A stretch of 64,000 bases of DNA, from positions 82,464 through 146,463 of the forward strand of contig CAMBLO010000002.1 of the NCBI GenBank assembly GCA_945868505.1, given 5' to 3'. The position numbers and the translations under genes were made by a program. The notes beneath the pieces were generated by a model. It was not told the origin of the DNA and ran no database searches. It was given only the letters and a program-made list of their open reading frames with translations. Shown piece after piece: positions 46,801 through 55,595 of this stretch. How positions within the stretch are numbered: the first letter of the stretch is position 1; the number at the start of each line of letters is the position of its first letter. The stretch is from an uncultured Clostridia bacterium (GTDB lineage Bacteria > Bacillota > Clostridia > Lachnospirales > Anaerotignaceae).

Positions 46801-49167
46801 TTATTTAATATTGACTGCTTCGTAAGTCACATTGCCGTCCTTCACACGGAAACGGAGCATAGTGTAATTCTGGTTTACCGTGCCGTCTGCTCTCCAAAGA
46901 TTGGGCAGGTTGATATAACGAACGCCATCCTTTGTAGAGGTCCAATAGCCTGTGTTGTAGCAGGAGATGACAAATACCGTCTTGCCCTGTTCCACATATT
47001 TATTCAAAATCGCACGGAAATAGTTGGCTTCTGCCGCGGATGTGAAATCGGAAGGCGTCTTATCCATTACCAAAACGATGGTATCGTTGCCTGCATTGTC
47101 GATATCCCTTGTGAAGCTTGCCCACTGGGAAGGGTTTGTGGCGGTGATGCCGCCCTTTGCCGCAGAAAGCATGGCAAGGCTGACGCCGCCTCTGTTCAGG
47201 AAACGATAGCTTCCGTTCCAGCTCAGGGAATCCAGCTTTTTCGCAGACTGGATATCGTTGGCACCGCCATAGATAGCAACATCCGCATTGGCATCCACAT
47301 AGGATTTCACCTTGCTTCTTGCATTGTTATATGTTTCCGCCGCAATTTTTTTATCTCCTGTATATGCAATTTTGCCCGCTACATTGAAGTAGTAAGCACC
47401 GTCATTTTTCTTTGTCACAGGCTGATTCAGCACATCCTTCGCCGCAGGAGCAGCAGGTGCTTTCACCGCTGTGGCATTGCCGACAGTTACCGTGATATAG
47501 GCCACAGCACCATCTTTTTCACATTTGATATAGGTAGAGCCTTCCTTCTTGGCTGTGAAAACATTGCCGGAAACGGAACCGATTTCAGGATTTGCCACGG
47601 AATAGTTGGTGCTGGTGGATGCCCAGTAGGAGAAACCGTCCTGGTCATAGGCATTCATGGCGATGGTTGCCGTATCCCCTGCCTTTGCCAGCTTGATGCT
47701 GTCGCTGGTGGGTTTCAGTCTGGAAACCTTGGCGCTGACCACATTATTCTGATATGCCGCCAAGTTTCCATACATGGCTACCACCGCAAAGCTGCCGCTG
47801 GTTTTGGGGGTAAAGGTATAGCCGTCCCATGTACCTTCCATGCCCACTGCATCCAGATCCACTTCGCTTGCGGGAATTTCAATACGGTTATAATATTCAT
47901 CCAGACCATAAACTGTAAATGTGATGGGCTTTCCTGCCAGTGTTCTTGTCATAGAGGGCTGAATGGCAATCTGTTCAATTTCGCCCTGCTTTGCATTCTG
48001 GAAAACGCCTACGGCATTGATAACTTTTCGTTCAGAGCCTTCGGAAACATCATTCTGCACAACGGGTGCTTTGTCCTCCACTGTCTGGACAGCCATGGTG
48101 GAAGAGCCGCCGCCGTCCAAATGCATTGCTTCATAAGCACCATATTCCTGCATCAGCAGACCCATTTCCCAGTGGGTGGCACCGATGCTGTCCCCTCTGC
48201 CGTCCACCACCATGAAAATGGCTGTGTTTCCGTCCTTAGAAACGCCAAAGGCTGTTCTGGGCTGTCTGCCGCCAGCAACGATGGAGTTTGCCGTTGTAAT
48301 CTTGCCGTCTACCAGCAGCTTGCCGCCGCCGCCAAAGGCTGTATCAATCTCATCCAAGTCAACAGAGGATGTGATATCCAAGTTGACGGCATCCCCTGCC
48401 GCAAACATATTCGCCGCATTGGTGTAATAATCGCCGCTCATGACAATCAGATAGCCGTTTTCAGGCACTGCCACCGTTTCGCCCTTCTGAGAAACGTATG
48501 TAATGGTATCATCCTCTACCACGAATTTCACCAGATTCTGGAACCGCTTATCCAGACTAGATGTGCTACTCATGGCGTTTCTGTCCAGATAAATAGGGAA
48601 TACCATGGATGTGACTTTATTCAGGGAAGCCAGCTCAATGGTCTTTTTTTCATTGCCGAATCTGGCTGTCATGGTGAAATAATCGAAGAAGGGGTTGCCA
48701 TCCTCATCCATAAAAAATGCCGCATACTGTCCTTCCCCCTTATTCAGGCTCGTCCCTGCGGAAATCACTTCCCCGTCACGAACGATTGGCCCAAAAGCTG
48801 CAGAATAAGAACCGCTCAGGCCGAAAAAGTCAGAGTTTACCCCTGCCACTGCGCCATTGTCTGTCAGCAGTTTTTTCACAGTCTCCTTCAGACCATACTC
48901 GCTTTTGCTTTCCACTTCCCGAATCTCCAGAGTGCTTTCCGTCAGGTCTACCTTCAGCACATGGATATTCTGAATGCCCGCATCGGTCATACGGCTGCTT
49001 TTTTCATAAGTCACCCCACGGGTCACTGTTTTTTCTGTTTTCTGGTCATAATAGGTAGTTGCCCCATAGGCTGTTTCCGTTCCGAAATAGCTCAGGGGAG
49101 AAATCAGCATGGCAGCCGCCAGCACCGTCCCGACGGTACGCTTTGCCAGTTTTTTATTTCTGTTCAT
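46801..49167 (-). CDS. Secreted phosphodiester glycosidase (NAGPA) family protein with Big-like domain
   Basis: The 788-residue protein has a signal peptide (KKLAKRTVGTVLAAAMLISPLSYFGTETAYGA). Residues about 100-400 form the NAGPA/phosphodiester glycosidase domain (VAGVNSDFFGLSGSYSAAFGPIVRDGEV, ARQPRTAFGVSKDG-type, MHLDGGGSSTMAV). Beta-rich regions follow, including a Big-like segment (AKAGDTATIAMNAYDQDGFSYW...YITVTVGNA). The C-terminal 190 residues (VAIYGGANDIQSAKKLDSLSWNGSYRFL...DTIVLVMDKTPSDF...FVISCYNTGYW) look like a separate metallophosphatase- or hydrolase-like fold that I cannot name with confidence. There are no SLH repeats or LPXTG. It could remodel wall or teichoic polymers. Confidence 0.85.
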   Translation of the reverse strand: MNRNKKLAKRTVGTVLAAAMLISPLSYFGTETAYGATTYYDQKTEKTVTRGVTYEKSSRMTDAGIQNIHVLKVDLTESTLEIREVESKSEYGLKETVKKLLTDNGAVAGVNSDFFGLSGSYSAAFGPIVRDGEVISAGTSLNKGEGQYAAFFMDEDGNPFFDYFTMTARFGNEKKTIELASLNKVTSMVFPIYLDRNAMSSTSSLDKRFQNLVKFVVEDDTITYVSQKGETVAVPENGYLIVMSGDYYTNAANMFAAGDAVNLDITSSVDLDEIDTAFGGGGKLLVDGKITTANSIVAGGRQPRTAFGVSKDGNTAIFMVVDGRGDSIGATHWEMGLLMQEYGAYEAMHLDGGGSSTMAVQTVEDKAPVVQNDVSEGSERKVINAVGVFQNAKQGEIEQIAIQPSMTRTLAGKPITFTVYGLDEYYNRIEIPASEVDLDAVGMEGTWDGYTFTPKTSGSFAVVAMYGNLAAYQNNVVSAKVSRLKPTSDSIKLAKAGDTATIAMNAYDQDGFSYWASTSTNYSVANPEIGSVSGNVFTAKKEGSTYIKCEKDGAVAYITVTVGNATAVKAPAAPAAKDVLNQPVTKKNDGAYYFNVAGKIAYTGDKKIAAETYNNARSKVKSYVDANADVAIYGGANDIQSAKKLDSLSWNGSYRFLNRGGVSLAMLSAAKGGITATNPSQWASFTRDIDNAGNDTIVLVMDKTPSDFTSAAEANYFRAILNKYVEQGKTVFVISCYNTGYWTSTKDGVRYINLPNLWRADGTVNQNYTMLRFRVKDGNVTYEAVNIK

Positions 49168-49345
49168 TCCCTCACATCTCCTTACTCAAAATACCTTCTT
49201 ATTCAGACGGAACTTCTCTCCAAAAGTTCCTGTTTTCAGCAAAATTTCTTCATTATGTAAAGTATCATACCACAAAGGACTGAACTTTTGTTCATTTTAA
49301 AAAAATTTTAAGAAAACTGTAAAGATTCAAGAAAATACTTCCATG

Positions 49346-49374
49346 AGAAAAGGACATAGCCATAGCTATGTCCT
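49346..49374 (-). terminator. Probable terminator of the decarboxylase gene
   Basis: AGGACATAGC-TATG-GCTATGTCCT, 10-bp stem, 6 nt after the stop; the T-tract (TTTC) is short. Confidence 0.65.
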
Positions 49375-49380
49375 GCATTT

Positions 49381-50730
49381 TTATCGTACAACTTTGATTT
49401 TTTCCACACCATAGGCACGAAACAATACCGCCATTTCCGCCGTGATTTCCTCTCCGCTGGCGGCAATGGGGATGGCAGGGGGACAGGAAACACAAGGGCT
49501 TGCACAAATGCGCCCCACGGCATCCTGACAGTCCACTTCCTCCCACTGGCTGAAAATGGCCTCTCGGATAGATAATTTCTGTTTCGGCAAGGTCAAGGGC
49601 ATCTGTATAGTCGCGGGCTTTTCTTTTTTCAGGGGCAGGCTGCCCAGCGCCGCCGCCACCTTTGCAAAATCCCCTTCCCGATTCTCCGGCGTTGCCATCA
49701 GCACCACTGCATCCAAATCGGCAAATTCACATTCCACACCGTTTTTCCGCAAGGCTTCCGCCGCTTCTTCCCCGGTATAGCCCATTTTTCCAGTAAAAAT
49801 GGTCAGCTTCAAGGGGTCGCCATCCATAATTTTCCAGCCCTGTTTTCCCAAGGTATCTTTCAAGCGTTTTACCCTTTCGATAGTCTGGGGCAGTCTTTCG
49901 GGGTAGCCCTCCGCCAGATACTGATTGCATCTATCCAAGGACTGCAAAATAAGATAGGAAGGGCTGGTGGAACCAAAAAGCTCCATAGCCTTTTTCGCCT
50001 GACCGCCAACCTTTTCCGCCCATTCCCGAGAAAGCTGCAAATACGCGCCCCCCGTCAGCACAGGCAGGGTCTTATGGGCAGAATCGCAACTCATGGCAGC
50101 CCCAAGGTCGATGGGGTGCAAAGAAGGCTGTAAAAATTTCAGATAGGCTCCATGGGCATTATCCACCAGCAATGGGATATCCGCTTTTTTGCAGACTGCC
50201 GCCAAAGCCTTGATATCGGGGCGATAGCCCAGATAATCAGGGGCAGTGATGTATACCGCAAAGGGCTTTCGCTCCATTTTTGCCAGCTTTTGCGCCACCT
50301 GTGCCGCCGTGATAGGGCAGGTACAAAGGGAGCTTCTCTCTCCCTCCTCCGGCATCAGCCATTCCACATCCAAATCCAATAAAGCACAGCTATACAAAAA
50401 CGCCTTGTGGGCATTTCTCGCCGCCAAAACCACGGGACGCTCCGCCTTTCTTTCTGCCTGCTGCAAAGCAAGAAACAGCATCGTGCGAATGCACTGGGAA
50501 GAGCCCTCCGTGCTGTAAATGGTCTTTCCGAAGCCAAACAAACGGCTGGCATTTTCTTCGCTTTCTGCAATGATACCCTCTGCGTCGTAAAGCTCGTCAG
50601 CCCCGCTGATTTCCGTAATATCCATTTTTTCGCAGCCTAAAAAGGACACGCCCTTGTGTCCCGGCATGTGGAAACGGGTCGTGTCCTTTTCTGTATACTG
50701 TTTTACAAAATCGCAAATGGGCGTTTTCAT
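49381..50730 (-). CDS. Orn/Lys/Arg decarboxylase family PLP enzyme
   Basis: ATG 50730 (MKTPICDFVKQYTEKDTTRFHMPGHKG) follows GAAGGGG; the ORF track start adds 42 codons. The 449-residue fold-type I enzyme has family motifs FHMPGHKG, ITEISGADELYDAEGII, YSTEGSSQCIR, PLLVDNAHGAYL and the PLP lysine in SCDSAHKTLPVLTGGAYL. It lacks the N-terminal response-regulator-like wing, like Bacillus YaaO/SpeA. The substrate (arginine, lysine or ornithine) is not certain. The C-terminal domain has an unusual Cys/Pro-rich segment (ICASPCVSCPPAIPIAASGEE), which is conserved in the group. Confidence 0.92.
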   Translation of the reverse strand: MKTPICDFVKQYTEKDTTRFHMPGHKGVSFLGCEKMDITEISGADELYDAEGIIAESEENASRLFGFGKTIYSTEGSSQCIRTMLFLALQQAERKAERPVVLAARNAHKAFLYSCALLDLDVEWLMPEEGERSSLCTCPITAAQVAQKLAKMERKPFAVYITAPDYLGYRPDIKALAAVCKKADIPLLVDNAHGAYLKFLQPSLHPIDLGAAMSCDSAHKTLPVLTGGAYLQLSREWAEKVGGQAKKAMELFGSTSPSYLILQSLDRCNQYLAEGYPERLPQTIERVKRLKDTLGKQGWKIMDGDPLKLTIFTGKMGYTGEEAAEALRKNGVECEFADLDAVVLMATPENREGDFAKVAAALGSLPLKKEKPATIQMPLTLPKQKLSIREAIFSQWEEVDCQDAVGRICASPCVSCPPAIPIAASGEEITAEMAVLFRAYGVEKIKVVR

Positions 50731-50848
50731 TATAACCCCTTCTTTCTTGAGTCCGGTCGCTCCGTTGCAAAGCAACTCTCGCGCCCACCGCAATTCGCAG
50801 TTCCGAGCATACTCTACACTGCTCATGCTGTCCGCTCGTAAAATATCC

Positions 50849-50877
50849 GGATTCATTCATGCAAGCATGTTGAATCC
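50849..50877. repeat. Hairpin between the SCIFF maturase and decarboxylase genes
   Basis: GGATTCA-x-CATGC ... GCATG-x-TGAATCC, two nested stems around an AA loop, no U-tract. Confidence 0.5.
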
Positions 50878-50884
50878 GTCTGCT

Positions 50885-52249
50885 TTACTCGCTTGCCTCA
50901 CTCACCTTCATCATAATCGCACATTCGATTCTCTTCTTGAACAGGTCACAGCCATATTCATAAATGCCTGTGATGCTGCCTGTTTCATGGTATGCGTTGG
51001 CCGCACAGCCGCCGGAGCAATAGAGCTTCGCCCAGCAATCCTTGCAGCCTTCTCTGGCATAAGCGTTGCAGCATTTGAATTCATTCTGCACTTCTGTATT
51101 TTTCACGCCTTCCCAGATATCGCCCATGCTATATTTTTCATCCCCAACAAACTGGTGACAAGGGTACAATTCGCCCCAAGGGGTCACTGCCATATATTCT
51201 GTGCCGCTGCCGCAGCCGGAAATTCTCTTGTAGATGCAGGGGCCATGCTCCAAATCCAGCATATAGTGATAGAAAGTGATGGGCTTGCCGTCTCTTTTTC
51301 TCTGGAGCATTTCCTTCGCCAGAATTTCATACTGTTCAAAGAGGATAGGTTTATCCTCTTCTGTCAGGGCATAAGGGTCTGCAGGGTCGCAAACAACAGG
51401 CTCCATGCTCAGTTCTGTAAAGCCCAAATCTGCCATGTGGAACAGGTCCTTTGTGAAATCTACATTATTATGGGTAAAAGTCCCACGCATATAGTAGTTC
51501 TTATCGCCGCGGGCTTCCACGAATTTCTGGAATTTGGGCACGATGATATCGTAGCTGCCTTCCCCTGCGTAATTCTTTCTCAGGTGGTCGTGGACTTCTT
51601 TTCTGCCGTCCAAAGAAAGCACCACGTTGTGCATTTCCTTGTTGGCAAATTCGATCACTTCATCATCCACCAAAATACCGTTAGTCGTCAAAGTAAAACG
51701 GAAATTTTTATTATGGATTTTCTCCTGTTCTCTGGCATAAGCCACAATCTGCTTTACCACATCCCAGTTCATCAAAGGTTCGCCGCCAAAGAAATCCACT
51801 TCCAGATTCCGTCTTGTGCCGGAATTTTCAATCAGGAAATCGATGGCACGTTTGCCCACTTCAAAAGTCATCAGTGCCCGTTCCCCCTGATATTTGCCCT
51901 GACTGGCAAAGCAGTAGGAGCAATTCAGGTTGCAGGTGTGGGCCACATGGAGGCACAGCGCCTTGATGACTGTATTTCTTGCCTTGAAATCATAGGCCAG
52001 ATATTCATAATTGTCAGGGGTGAAAAGCTTGCCTGCTTTTCTCAGCTCCACCACATCATCGATACATTCCTGTACGTCCTCCGCTGTGACACCATCGTAT
52101 TTTTTCACCATGGCATCGATGATATCTCCCTGTGTATTTTCCCGAATCATGCTGATCACGTCATAAGCCAGCTCGTCCACACTATGGATAGAGCCGCTGC
52201 AGGTATCCAGCACGATGTTATAACCATTCAATTGATATTGATGTACCAT
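50885..52249 (-). CDS. scfB: Radical SAM SCIFF maturase (thioether-forming, SPASM)
   Basis: The 454-residue enzyme cross-links cysteines of the SCIFF peptide to acceptor carbons, making a ranthipeptide. An N-terminal RRE/PqqD-like region binds the precursor (MVHQYQLNGYNIVLDTCSGSIHSVDE). The radical SAM cluster motif is CLHVAHTCNLNCSYCFASQG, followed by the GGEPLM motif (FFGGEPLMNW). The C-terminal SPASM domain carries auxiliary Fe-S cysteines (GCGSGTEYMAVTPWGELYPCHQFVG, CCNAYAREGCKDCWAKLYCSGGC). Its substrate gene lies 230 nt upstream in the same direction. Confidence 0.96.
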   Translation of the reverse strand: MVHQYQLNGYNIVLDTCSGSIHSVDELAYDVISMIRENTQGDIIDAMVKKYDGVTAEDVQECIDDVVELRKAGKLFTPDNYEYLAYDFKARNTVIKALCLHVAHTCNLNCSYCFASQGKYQGERALMTFEVGKRAIDFLIENSGTRRNLEVDFFGGEPLMNWDVVKQIVAYAREQEKIHNKNFRFTLTTNGILVDDEVIEFANKEMHNVVLSLDGRKEVHDHLRKNYAGEGSYDIIVPKFQKFVEARGDKNYYMRGTFTHNNVDFTKDLFHMADLGFTELSMEPVVCDPADPYALTEEDKPILFEQYEILAKEMLQRKRDGKPITFYHYMLDLEHGPCIYKRISGCGSGTEYMAVTPWGELYPCHQFVGDEKYSMGDIWEGVKNTEVQNEFKCCNAYAREGCKDCWAKLYCSGGCAANAYHETGSITGIYEYGCDLFKKRIECAIMMKVSEASE

Positions 52250-52342
52250 TTTTCTACCTCATACTCTACTCTTTTCTATGGAAACAGATCAAAAAGCATT
52301 GGTAAGGCTTCGCCTTACTCATGGATTTGCTCCGCAAATCTC

Positions 52343-52402
52343 TTTCAATCCCTGTATGAACTGGCGCCTTGCAAGCAAAGCCTGCCCATACAGGGATTGA
52401 AA
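52343..52402. repeat. 16-bp perfect stem-loop between SCIFF and its maturase
   Basis: TTTCAATCCCTGTATG and its exact complement (52343-52358, 52387-52402) enclose 28 nt. Smaller hairpins lie beside it (GTAAGGCTTCGCCTTAC, GATTTGCTCCGCAAATC, near 52300-52340). They lie between the attenuator and the maturase start and could set its expression or protect the mRNA. Confidence 0.75.
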
Positions 52403-52424
52403 TGCTTTTCTCCGCTTTTACAAC

Positions 52425-52449
52425 AAAAAAGGGCTGTTTGCTACAGCCC
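52425..52449 (-). terminator. Intrinsic terminator/attenuator directly after the SCIFF gene
   Basis: GGGCTGT-AGCAA-ACAGCCC followed by six T on the minus strand, about 30 nt after the stop. Read-through would be needed to reach the maturase, giving excess peptide over enzyme. Confidence 0.85.
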
Positions 52450-52479
52450 CTTTCTAGGTTTTTCTGATTCAGTTCGCGA

Positions 52480-52620
52480 TTACTGTTTTTCGCAAGGCTG
52501 GTTTGCTACGCCGCAAGATGTTTTGCAAGCGGACTGGCAAGATGTCTGGCATTCGCCGCAGCCACCGTTCTGTACGCTCTTGTTCAGGTCGCGAGTTGCG
52601 ATTGTTTTGATTCTGCTCAT
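52480..52620 (-). CDS. scfA: SCIFF ranthipeptide precursor (six cysteines in forty-five residues)
   Basis: This 46-residue ORF is too short for the ORF track. It starts MSRIKTIATRDLNKSVQNGG, the conserved SCIFF leader, and has exactly six cysteines in its C-terminal half, spaced C-x2-C-x3-C-x3-C-x3-C-x6-C, ending in CEKQ. A strong site (GGGGAGGT) precedes the ATG. SCIFF peptides are nearly universal in Clostridia and are modified by the adjacent maturase; quorum-sensing-like effects have been proposed. No transporter gene is adjacent. Confidence 0.97.
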   Translation of the reverse strand: MSRIKTIATRDLNKSVQNGGCGECQTSCQSACKTSCGVANQPCEKQ

Positions 52621-52676
52621 ATCGTTTACCTCCCCTAAAGTTCATGGATTTTTTATTGAATCATAAGTTCCTTCCC

Positions 52677-52705
52677 ATTATACCCTAACCATCCAAAATA
52701 ATCAA
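52677..52705 (-). promoter_or_regulatory. Promoter of the SCIFF locus
   Basis: TTGATT-17 nt-TATAAT on the minus strand, about 57 nt before scfA. It makes the minus ORF 52653-52847 unlikely to be a gene. Confidence 0.8.
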
Positions 52706-52884
52706 GTAAAACCTCTGGATACCGTCCCGTACCATGCATCCCCTGCCACTGTTTTGCGAAGCTGTCCACAAGGCTTTTCCCCCTCTCCGCTCCTTCTTTT
52801 TGCCATTTTCCCTGAAATCTCCATACTACTTTTTCGTCCGATTTCATAGATTGAAATAAATCATATTTTCAGGAGGAATTTTAT

Positions 52885-53511
52885 ATGAAACGAATCCTCT
52901 CATTTTTATTATCCATGGGTCTTATTTTAGCCGTTGCTGCCTGCAGCAGGGAAGGCTCCCTGACAGAACTGGAATCCATCCAAAAGCAACTGGCGGAAAT
53001 GGAGGGCTATGCCTGCACCGCCACCCTGACCCGTACCTCCGAAAAAGGCGAAAAAGTCTACGAAACCAAGCAATATTACAAATCCACCGGGGAATACCGT
53101 CTGGAACTGACCGCCCCCGAAAACGTGGCAGGAAACTATACTGTTTTCGACGGGGAACGCATCTGCCAGCATAACCCCAAGCTGGACAGCAGCATCATCA
53201 AAAGCGTGCCGGAATCCCAGCATAGAAACGAACTGTTTTTGGGGCAGTTTGTCCAAAATTATATGCAGTCCGAAGGGGTCAGCGTGGAAACTGCCGCTCT
53301 GGATGAATCCAAATGCGTCGTTTTGGAAGCTGTCATCCCCGGCAACGACCCTGCCCTTTCTACAGAAAAGCTCTGGGCAGACCGAGAGACTCTCCTGCCT
53401 GTCCGCTTCGTTATCTACGATGCCAACGGCAAGGAACGCTACCAAATGGATTATCACGAATTTACATTCAATCCCCAGTTTGACGCATCCCTTTTCACCG
53501 TCGAAGAATAA
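52885..53511 (+). CDS. LolA-like lipoprotein, GerS family candidate
   Basis: The 208-residue protein has a lipoprotein signal ending in a lipobox (LILAVAACS, Cys about 20). It continues with an outer-surface LolA-like beta domain (ESIQKQLAEMEGYACTATLTRTSEKGEKVYETKQYYKSTGEYRLELTAPENVAGNYTVFDGERI, LPVRFVIYDANGKERYQMDYHEFTFNP). In Clostridioides this group includes GerS, needed for cortex hydrolase activity in germination. In many clostridia such a gene is followed by alr and a mazEF pair; here alr and the antitoxin are missing and mazF follows 104 nt later. AGGAGGAA precedes the ATG. Confidence 0.8.
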   Translation: MKRILSFLLSMGLILAVAACSREGSLTELESIQKQLAEMEGYACTATLTRTSEKGEKVYETKQYYKSTGEYRLELTAPENVAGNYTVFDGERICQHNPKLDSSIIKSVPESQHRNELFLGQFVQNYMQSEGVSVETAALDESKCVVLEAVIPGNDPALSTEKLWADRETLLPVRFVIYDANGKERYQMDYHEFTFNPQFDASLFTVEE

Positions 53512-53581
53512 ATCCCCCTGTTTCTGTCCATACTGAGAACAGTCAGCAGGGAAGTTTTTCAAATTATACATATTTCTTCCG

Positions 53582-53606
53582 CCGCTGACCAATCCAAACA
53601 GCGGAG
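53582..53606 (+). promoter_or_regulatory. Hairpin overlapping the mazF ribosome site
   Basis: CCGCTG/CAGCGG pair around an 11-nt loop; the last bases of the stem are also the first of the Shine-Dalgarno GGAG (53603-53606). Folding would limit mazF translation. Confidence 0.5.
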
Positions 53607-53615
53607 TGTGAGAAC

Positions 53616-53960
53616 ATGATTGTCAGAAGAGGAGATATCTATTTTGCAGACCTGAGCCCTGTGGTAGGCAGCGAACAGGGGGGCATCCGCCCTGTCCTCA
53701 TCGTGCAGAATGATGTGGGCAATAAGCATAGCCCCACCGTCATCTGCGCTGCCATCACATCCCAGATGAATAAGGCGAAGCTGCCCACCCATATCGCCCT
53801 TTCCTCCGCTGTTTATGCCCTGCCAAAGGATTCTGTGGTCCTGCTGGAGCAGATCCGAACCATCGATAAACAGCGATTGAAAGAAAAGCTCTGCCATCTG
53901 GATGATGCCATGATGAAGCGGGTGGATCAAAGCCTGATTATCAGCTTGGGTTTAAAATAA
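53616..53960 (+). CDS. mazF: MazF/PemK family endoribonuclease toxin without adjacent antitoxin
   Basis: The 114-residue protein is an EndoA/MazF homologue that cuts mRNA at short sequences. Typical elements are [44 protein letters not shown] (catalytic Thr region) and [28 protein letters not shown]. The start is ATG after GGAG. The upstream 104 nt has no room for the usual CopG/RHH antitoxin, which normally precedes it. The RHH gene at 4882 is 49 kb away, and pairing with it is speculation. Confidence 0.93.
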   Translation: MIVRRGDIYFADLSPVVGSEQGGIRPVLIVQNDVGNKHSPTVICAAITSQMNKAKLPTHIALSSAVYALPKDSVVLLEQIRTIDKQRLKEKLCHLDDAMMKRVDQSLIISLGLK

Positions 53961-53994
53961 AATAGGGCTGAAAATACAGCCCGAAAGCCATAAC

Positions 53995-54029
53995 AAAAGC
54001 CTTGGGCAAACGCTCTGTCCAAGGCTTTT
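53995..54029 (+). terminator. Bidirectional terminator after mazF
   Basis: AAAAGCCTTGG/CCAAGGCTTTT stem, T-rich on both strands. It serves mazF and, in reverse, the small membrane-protein/LCP operon. A second hairpin (GGGCTG/CAGCCC) precedes it at 53965-53982. Confidence 0.82.
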
Positions 54030-54042
54030 CTCTGTTTCTGTC

Positions 54043-54234
54043 TTATCTTTTTCCGCCCTTGCCGGCACTGACCAGCACCAACCACAGGAAATACAGCAGG
54101 ATAAACACCACTGTGAAAACCACTACCTGCTTCAAGGTAACGGCTGCCCCTGTGATGAGCATGAATCCGTGATAAAAGATACTGCAAAGGCAGCCGGATT
54201 TTGCCGCACGGATAAAAAGTTCTTTTACATCCAT
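54043..54234 (-). CDS. Small two-helix membrane protein
   Basis: ATG 54234 (MDVKELFIRAAKSGCLC) follows ATAGGAGAAATAAAA; the ORF track start is 19 codons too early. The 63-residue product has two hydrophobic segments (SIFYHGFMLITGAAV; VVVFTVVFILLYFLWLVLV) and a basic tail (SAGKGGKR). No family recognised. It follows the LCP gene and may be its partner. Confidence 0.6.
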   Translation of the reverse strand: MDVKELFIRAAKSGCLCSIFYHGFMLITGAAVTLKQVVVFTVVFILLYFLWLVLVSAGKGGKR

Positions 54235-54290
54235 TTTTATTTCTCCTATCATTTCCAAATCAAACCATGCACACTCTTTGGATAAAACCA

Positions 54291-55586
54291 TCAGGATTCG
54301 TTTGTCCCAAGGATGATGCGGATATCTGCACTGCCCATATCGGACGGTGCCTGTTCCACCTTGGCATTATCGAAATATTTCACTAAATCTTTTCCCGCCC
54401 CCTGGGTCTTGACCTGAATCCGGGTATAATTCACCTGTTCACCGTTATAAGTCGTGGGGTCTGTCAGGCGATAGCCCTCCTGACTCAGCATTTCCGTAAA
54501 TCTGCCTGCCAAGCCTGTCACATTGCCCCCATTGGAAACCTCGATCAGAAGGCTCTTGCTGTCAATGGAGCCATCTTCGTTCACCACAGGAGCCACACTG
54601 TAGAAAATGCGGTCTACCATTTCCTGTGTGGCAGCGGGATCATGGATAAAGTAAGATACGCCGCCTACATACTGCCCCACACCGGGCAGGGTTTCCATAG
54701 TCATTTTGCTCATATCAATCTTGGTGATATAGTTTGCATATTTCAAGGCATCCGTCAGGCTGACATCCGTTTCCACATGTTTATACATAACCTTGATATA
54801 ATCGCCCAGATTCTTTACAATGCTTTCCGTACTCAGAACCTTCTCCGCCAGAGCCTTCAGGAACATCTGCTGCACCTGAATACGGCCAACGTCCCCGTTT
54901 GCATAGCCTTTCCGATAACGCACCAGCTGCAGTGCCTTATTGCCATCCAGTGTTTGCAGGCCTTTTTTCAGGTCGATTTTGATATCGCCTGTATCGCTCA
55001 TATCCCATTTCATGTCCTGGGGAACATCTACCTCTACACCGCCGACAGCATCAACGATTTCCACCAGTGCATCAAAATCCACTTTTACATAATGGTCGAT
55101 GCTGATGCCCAGCAAATCCTCCAACTGCAGAACTGCCGCCTGAGGGCCGTATTTTTCACCGCCGATAGCATGGACTGCGTTGAATTTCATCACACCGTAG
55201 CTTTTCCCCAACAAATCTTCCACCTCATCACAGACGGAAACACGGGTATCTCTGGGAATAGAGATCAAGCTCAGGCTTTCCTGTGCGCTGTCATAATGCA
55301 CCACAAAAGCCACATCCGTTCTGGTGCCGTCCTTATCCACGCCGAAAACCGCCACGTTCATCTTGATATTTCTGCCCAGCAGCGCATCCAGCATATTCAT
55401 ATCCGTTGCATTTGTGGTGATACCCAAATTGGAAAAGGGCATATTACCCGTCACCTTATGATAAGCAAAGCACGCCCCGCCCGCCAAAATCACGAACACC
55501 AGCACAATGGAGCATACGATTTTAAAAAAGGTCTTGATCGGATTAAAAGTTTTCCTTTTCTTCGGTACTCTTCTTTTTCCACTCAT
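54291..55586 (-). CDS. LCP (LytR-CpsA-Psr) family wall polymer ligase with LytR_C domain
   Basis: The 431-residue protein has a basic N-terminus, one membrane anchor (about 23-43), an LCP domain with the phosphate-binding arginines (DKDGTRTDVAFVVHYD, LSLISIPRDTRVSV, GKSYGVMKFNAVHAIGG, LVRYRKGYANGDVGRIQVQQ), and a C-terminal LytR_C domain (about 340-431, SLLIEVSNGGNVTGLAGRFTEML...YTRIQV...DIRIILGT). It would attach lipid-linked polymers, such as the operon product at 38398-46628, to peptidoglycan. It follows the next LCP gene by 9 nt. Confidence 0.93.
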   Translation of the reverse strand: MSGKRRVPKKRKTFNPIKTFFKIVCSIVLVFVILAGGACFAYHKVTGNMPFSNLGITTNATDMNMLDALLGRNIKMNVAVFGVDKDGTRTDVAFVVHYDSAQESLSLISIPRDTRVSVCDEVEDLLGKSYGVMKFNAVHAIGGEKYGPQAAVLQLEDLLGISIDHYVKVDFDALVEIVDAVGGVEVDVPQDMKWDMSDTGDIKIDLKKGLQTLDGNKALQLVRYRKGYANGDVGRIQVQQMFLKALAEKVLSTESIVKNLGDYIKVMYKHVETDVSLTDALKYANYITKIDMSKMTMETLPGVGQYVGGVSYFIHDPAATQEMVDRIFYSVAPVVNEDGSIDSKSLLIEVSNGGNVTGLAGRFTEMLSQEGYRLTDPTTYNGEQVNYTRIQVKTQGAGKDLVKYFDNAKVEQAPSDMGSADIRIILGTNES

Positions 55587-55595
55587 TTATTCTTC

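Noticed and set aside
52653-52847. 64-residue minus-strand ORF upstream of the SCIFF gene
   Set aside because: No ribosome site; its end contains the SCIFF promoter (TTGATT-17-TATAAT).
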